Source of the DNA: Anaerolineaceae bacterium
GTDB lineage: Bacteria > Chloroflexota > Anaerolineae > Anaerolineales > Villigracilaceae
Assembly (NCBI GenBank): GCA_009885445.1
Contig: VFKQ01000170.1
Location: 1 to 5,419 of the forward strand
DNA length: 5,419 nucleotides
Direction: 5' to 3'
A model generated the notes under the pieces. That model did not search any database. It was not told the DNA's origin and saw only the letters and a program-made list of their open reading frames with translations. This document shows, in pieces, positions 5,045 through 5,419 of this stretch. Position 1 is the first letter of the stretch. Every line of letters starts with the position of its first letter. A program made the position numbers and the translations under genes.

Positions 5045-5419
5045 AACAATTTCGGCTGTTGGACTTCATCTTCCATCCCTCTCCATCCAAACTTCTTCAA
5101 ATCGACTCGGTTCTTCGCATCGAAGACCACGCCCTCCTCCTCCAACAGCGGACGTTGCCTCTCCGACCCCGGGCGCGGACTGATCTCGCCTTGGCGTTGA
5201 TGACCCTCTGCCACGGCACGTCGTCGGGGCAGTTCGCCATCGCGCCACCCACCCAGCGCGGACCGAAAGCGCGATAAGCCTCCGCTTCCACGCCCATCGG
5301 CACGGGAAGCATCAGCGCAATCTGCCCATACGTGGCGACCCGTCCGCGCGGAATCTTGCGGACCATGTCCCAGACGAGTTCGTAAAAGGCTTGTTGATTG
5401 GGAGGAGATGTGAAGGATG
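5041..5419 (-). pseudogene. Alkyltransferase-like protein (ATL, MGMT-type DNA-binding domain), frameshifted and cut by the window edge
   Basis: ATL proteins bind O6-alkylguanine in DNA and hand the lesion to nucleotide excision repair. The frame is open from the right edge and reads FYELVWDMVRKIPRGRVATYG, the MGMT-like helix-turn-helix with TYGQIA, then FGPRWVGGAMANCP and PWQRVINAK. Trp replaces the catalytic Cys of PCHR, as in ATLs, so it cannot be a methyltransferase. After AAG (5192-5190) the original frame degenerates into Arg-rich sequence and stops at 5099-5097. From 5187 the other frame gives the expected continuation: EISPRPGSERQ, LLEEEGVVFDAKNRVDL, KKFGW, ending at TGA 5043-5041. Restoring one G (AAGGGCGAG for AAGGCGAG) rejoins both parts into about 125 visible residues. 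Either a real one-base deletion or a sequencing/assembly error; no slippery heptamer suggests programmed frameshifting. The N-terminus lies outside the window. Confidence 0.8.

Noticed and set aside
5185..5193. Programmed ribosomal frameshift in the ATL gene
   Set aside because: There is no X-XXY-YYZ slippery heptamer or clear stimulatory structure at the junction, and the family is normally single-frame; deletion or read error is simpler.
5066..5248. Minus-strand 60-codon frame under the ATL gene
   Set aside because: It is neither the ATL N-terminal frame nor the frame carrying the ATL C-terminus, and its Gly/Arg-rich product shows no motif.

Overview
The window reads as a piece of chromosome from an uncultured or environmental bacterium, most plausibly Chloroflexota of the Anaerolineae type. 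The reasons are moderate-to-high GC coding sequence, a LepA with clear bacterial features, and intergenic DNA built from short dispersed repeats (CACAAAG/CACGAAG 9-mers, GGTGGTC...GACCACC units, TTTACGT palindromes) of a kind I associate with that group. The DUF6516 toxin-antitoxin module and the Trp-type alkyltransferase-like protein also fit. The taxonomic call is inference, not proof.

Layout, plus strand: (1) 1-1672 is elongation factor 4 (lepA), missing about its first 43 residues at the window edge. (2) 1673-1999 is a 327-nt gene-free stretch filled with nested inverted repeats. (3) 2000-2998 is an integral-membrane protein of the UPF0104/lysylphosphatidylglycerol-synthase-TM (flippase-like) family. 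(4) 2999-3061 holds a perfect 24-bp-arm palindrome that ends against the next ribosome binding site. (5) 3062-4087 is an NAD-dependent sugar-nucleotide epimerase closely resembling CDP-paratose 2-epimerase (Tyv/RfbE). (6) 4128-4343 is a small protein that resembles the antitoxin described next.

Layout, minus strand, convergent with the above: an alkyltransferase-like (ATL/MGMT-type) gene enters from the right edge and is broken by an apparent one-base deletion near 5188. It is followed by a two-gene toxin-antitoxin operon: a 76-aa antitoxin candidate at 4994-4764, then a 131-aa DUF6516/TumE-type toxin at 4767-4372, overlapping by 4 nt. A good sigma70-type promoter for this operon overlaps the end of the alkyltransferase frame. 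A bidirectional terminator at about 4339-4376 separates the solo antitoxin-like gene from the toxin and includes both stop codons.

Functional reading: lepA is housekeeping. The membrane protein and epimerase may serve envelope glycan or glycolipid synthesis, although no other CDP-deoxysugar genes are visible. The right third is a small defence/addiction-type island in which a lone antitoxin paralogue faces a complete antitoxin-toxin pair. The most notable points are this three-gene arrangement, the frameshifted ATL gene whose stop lies in the toxin-antitoxin promoter, and the compound palindromic repeats between genes.
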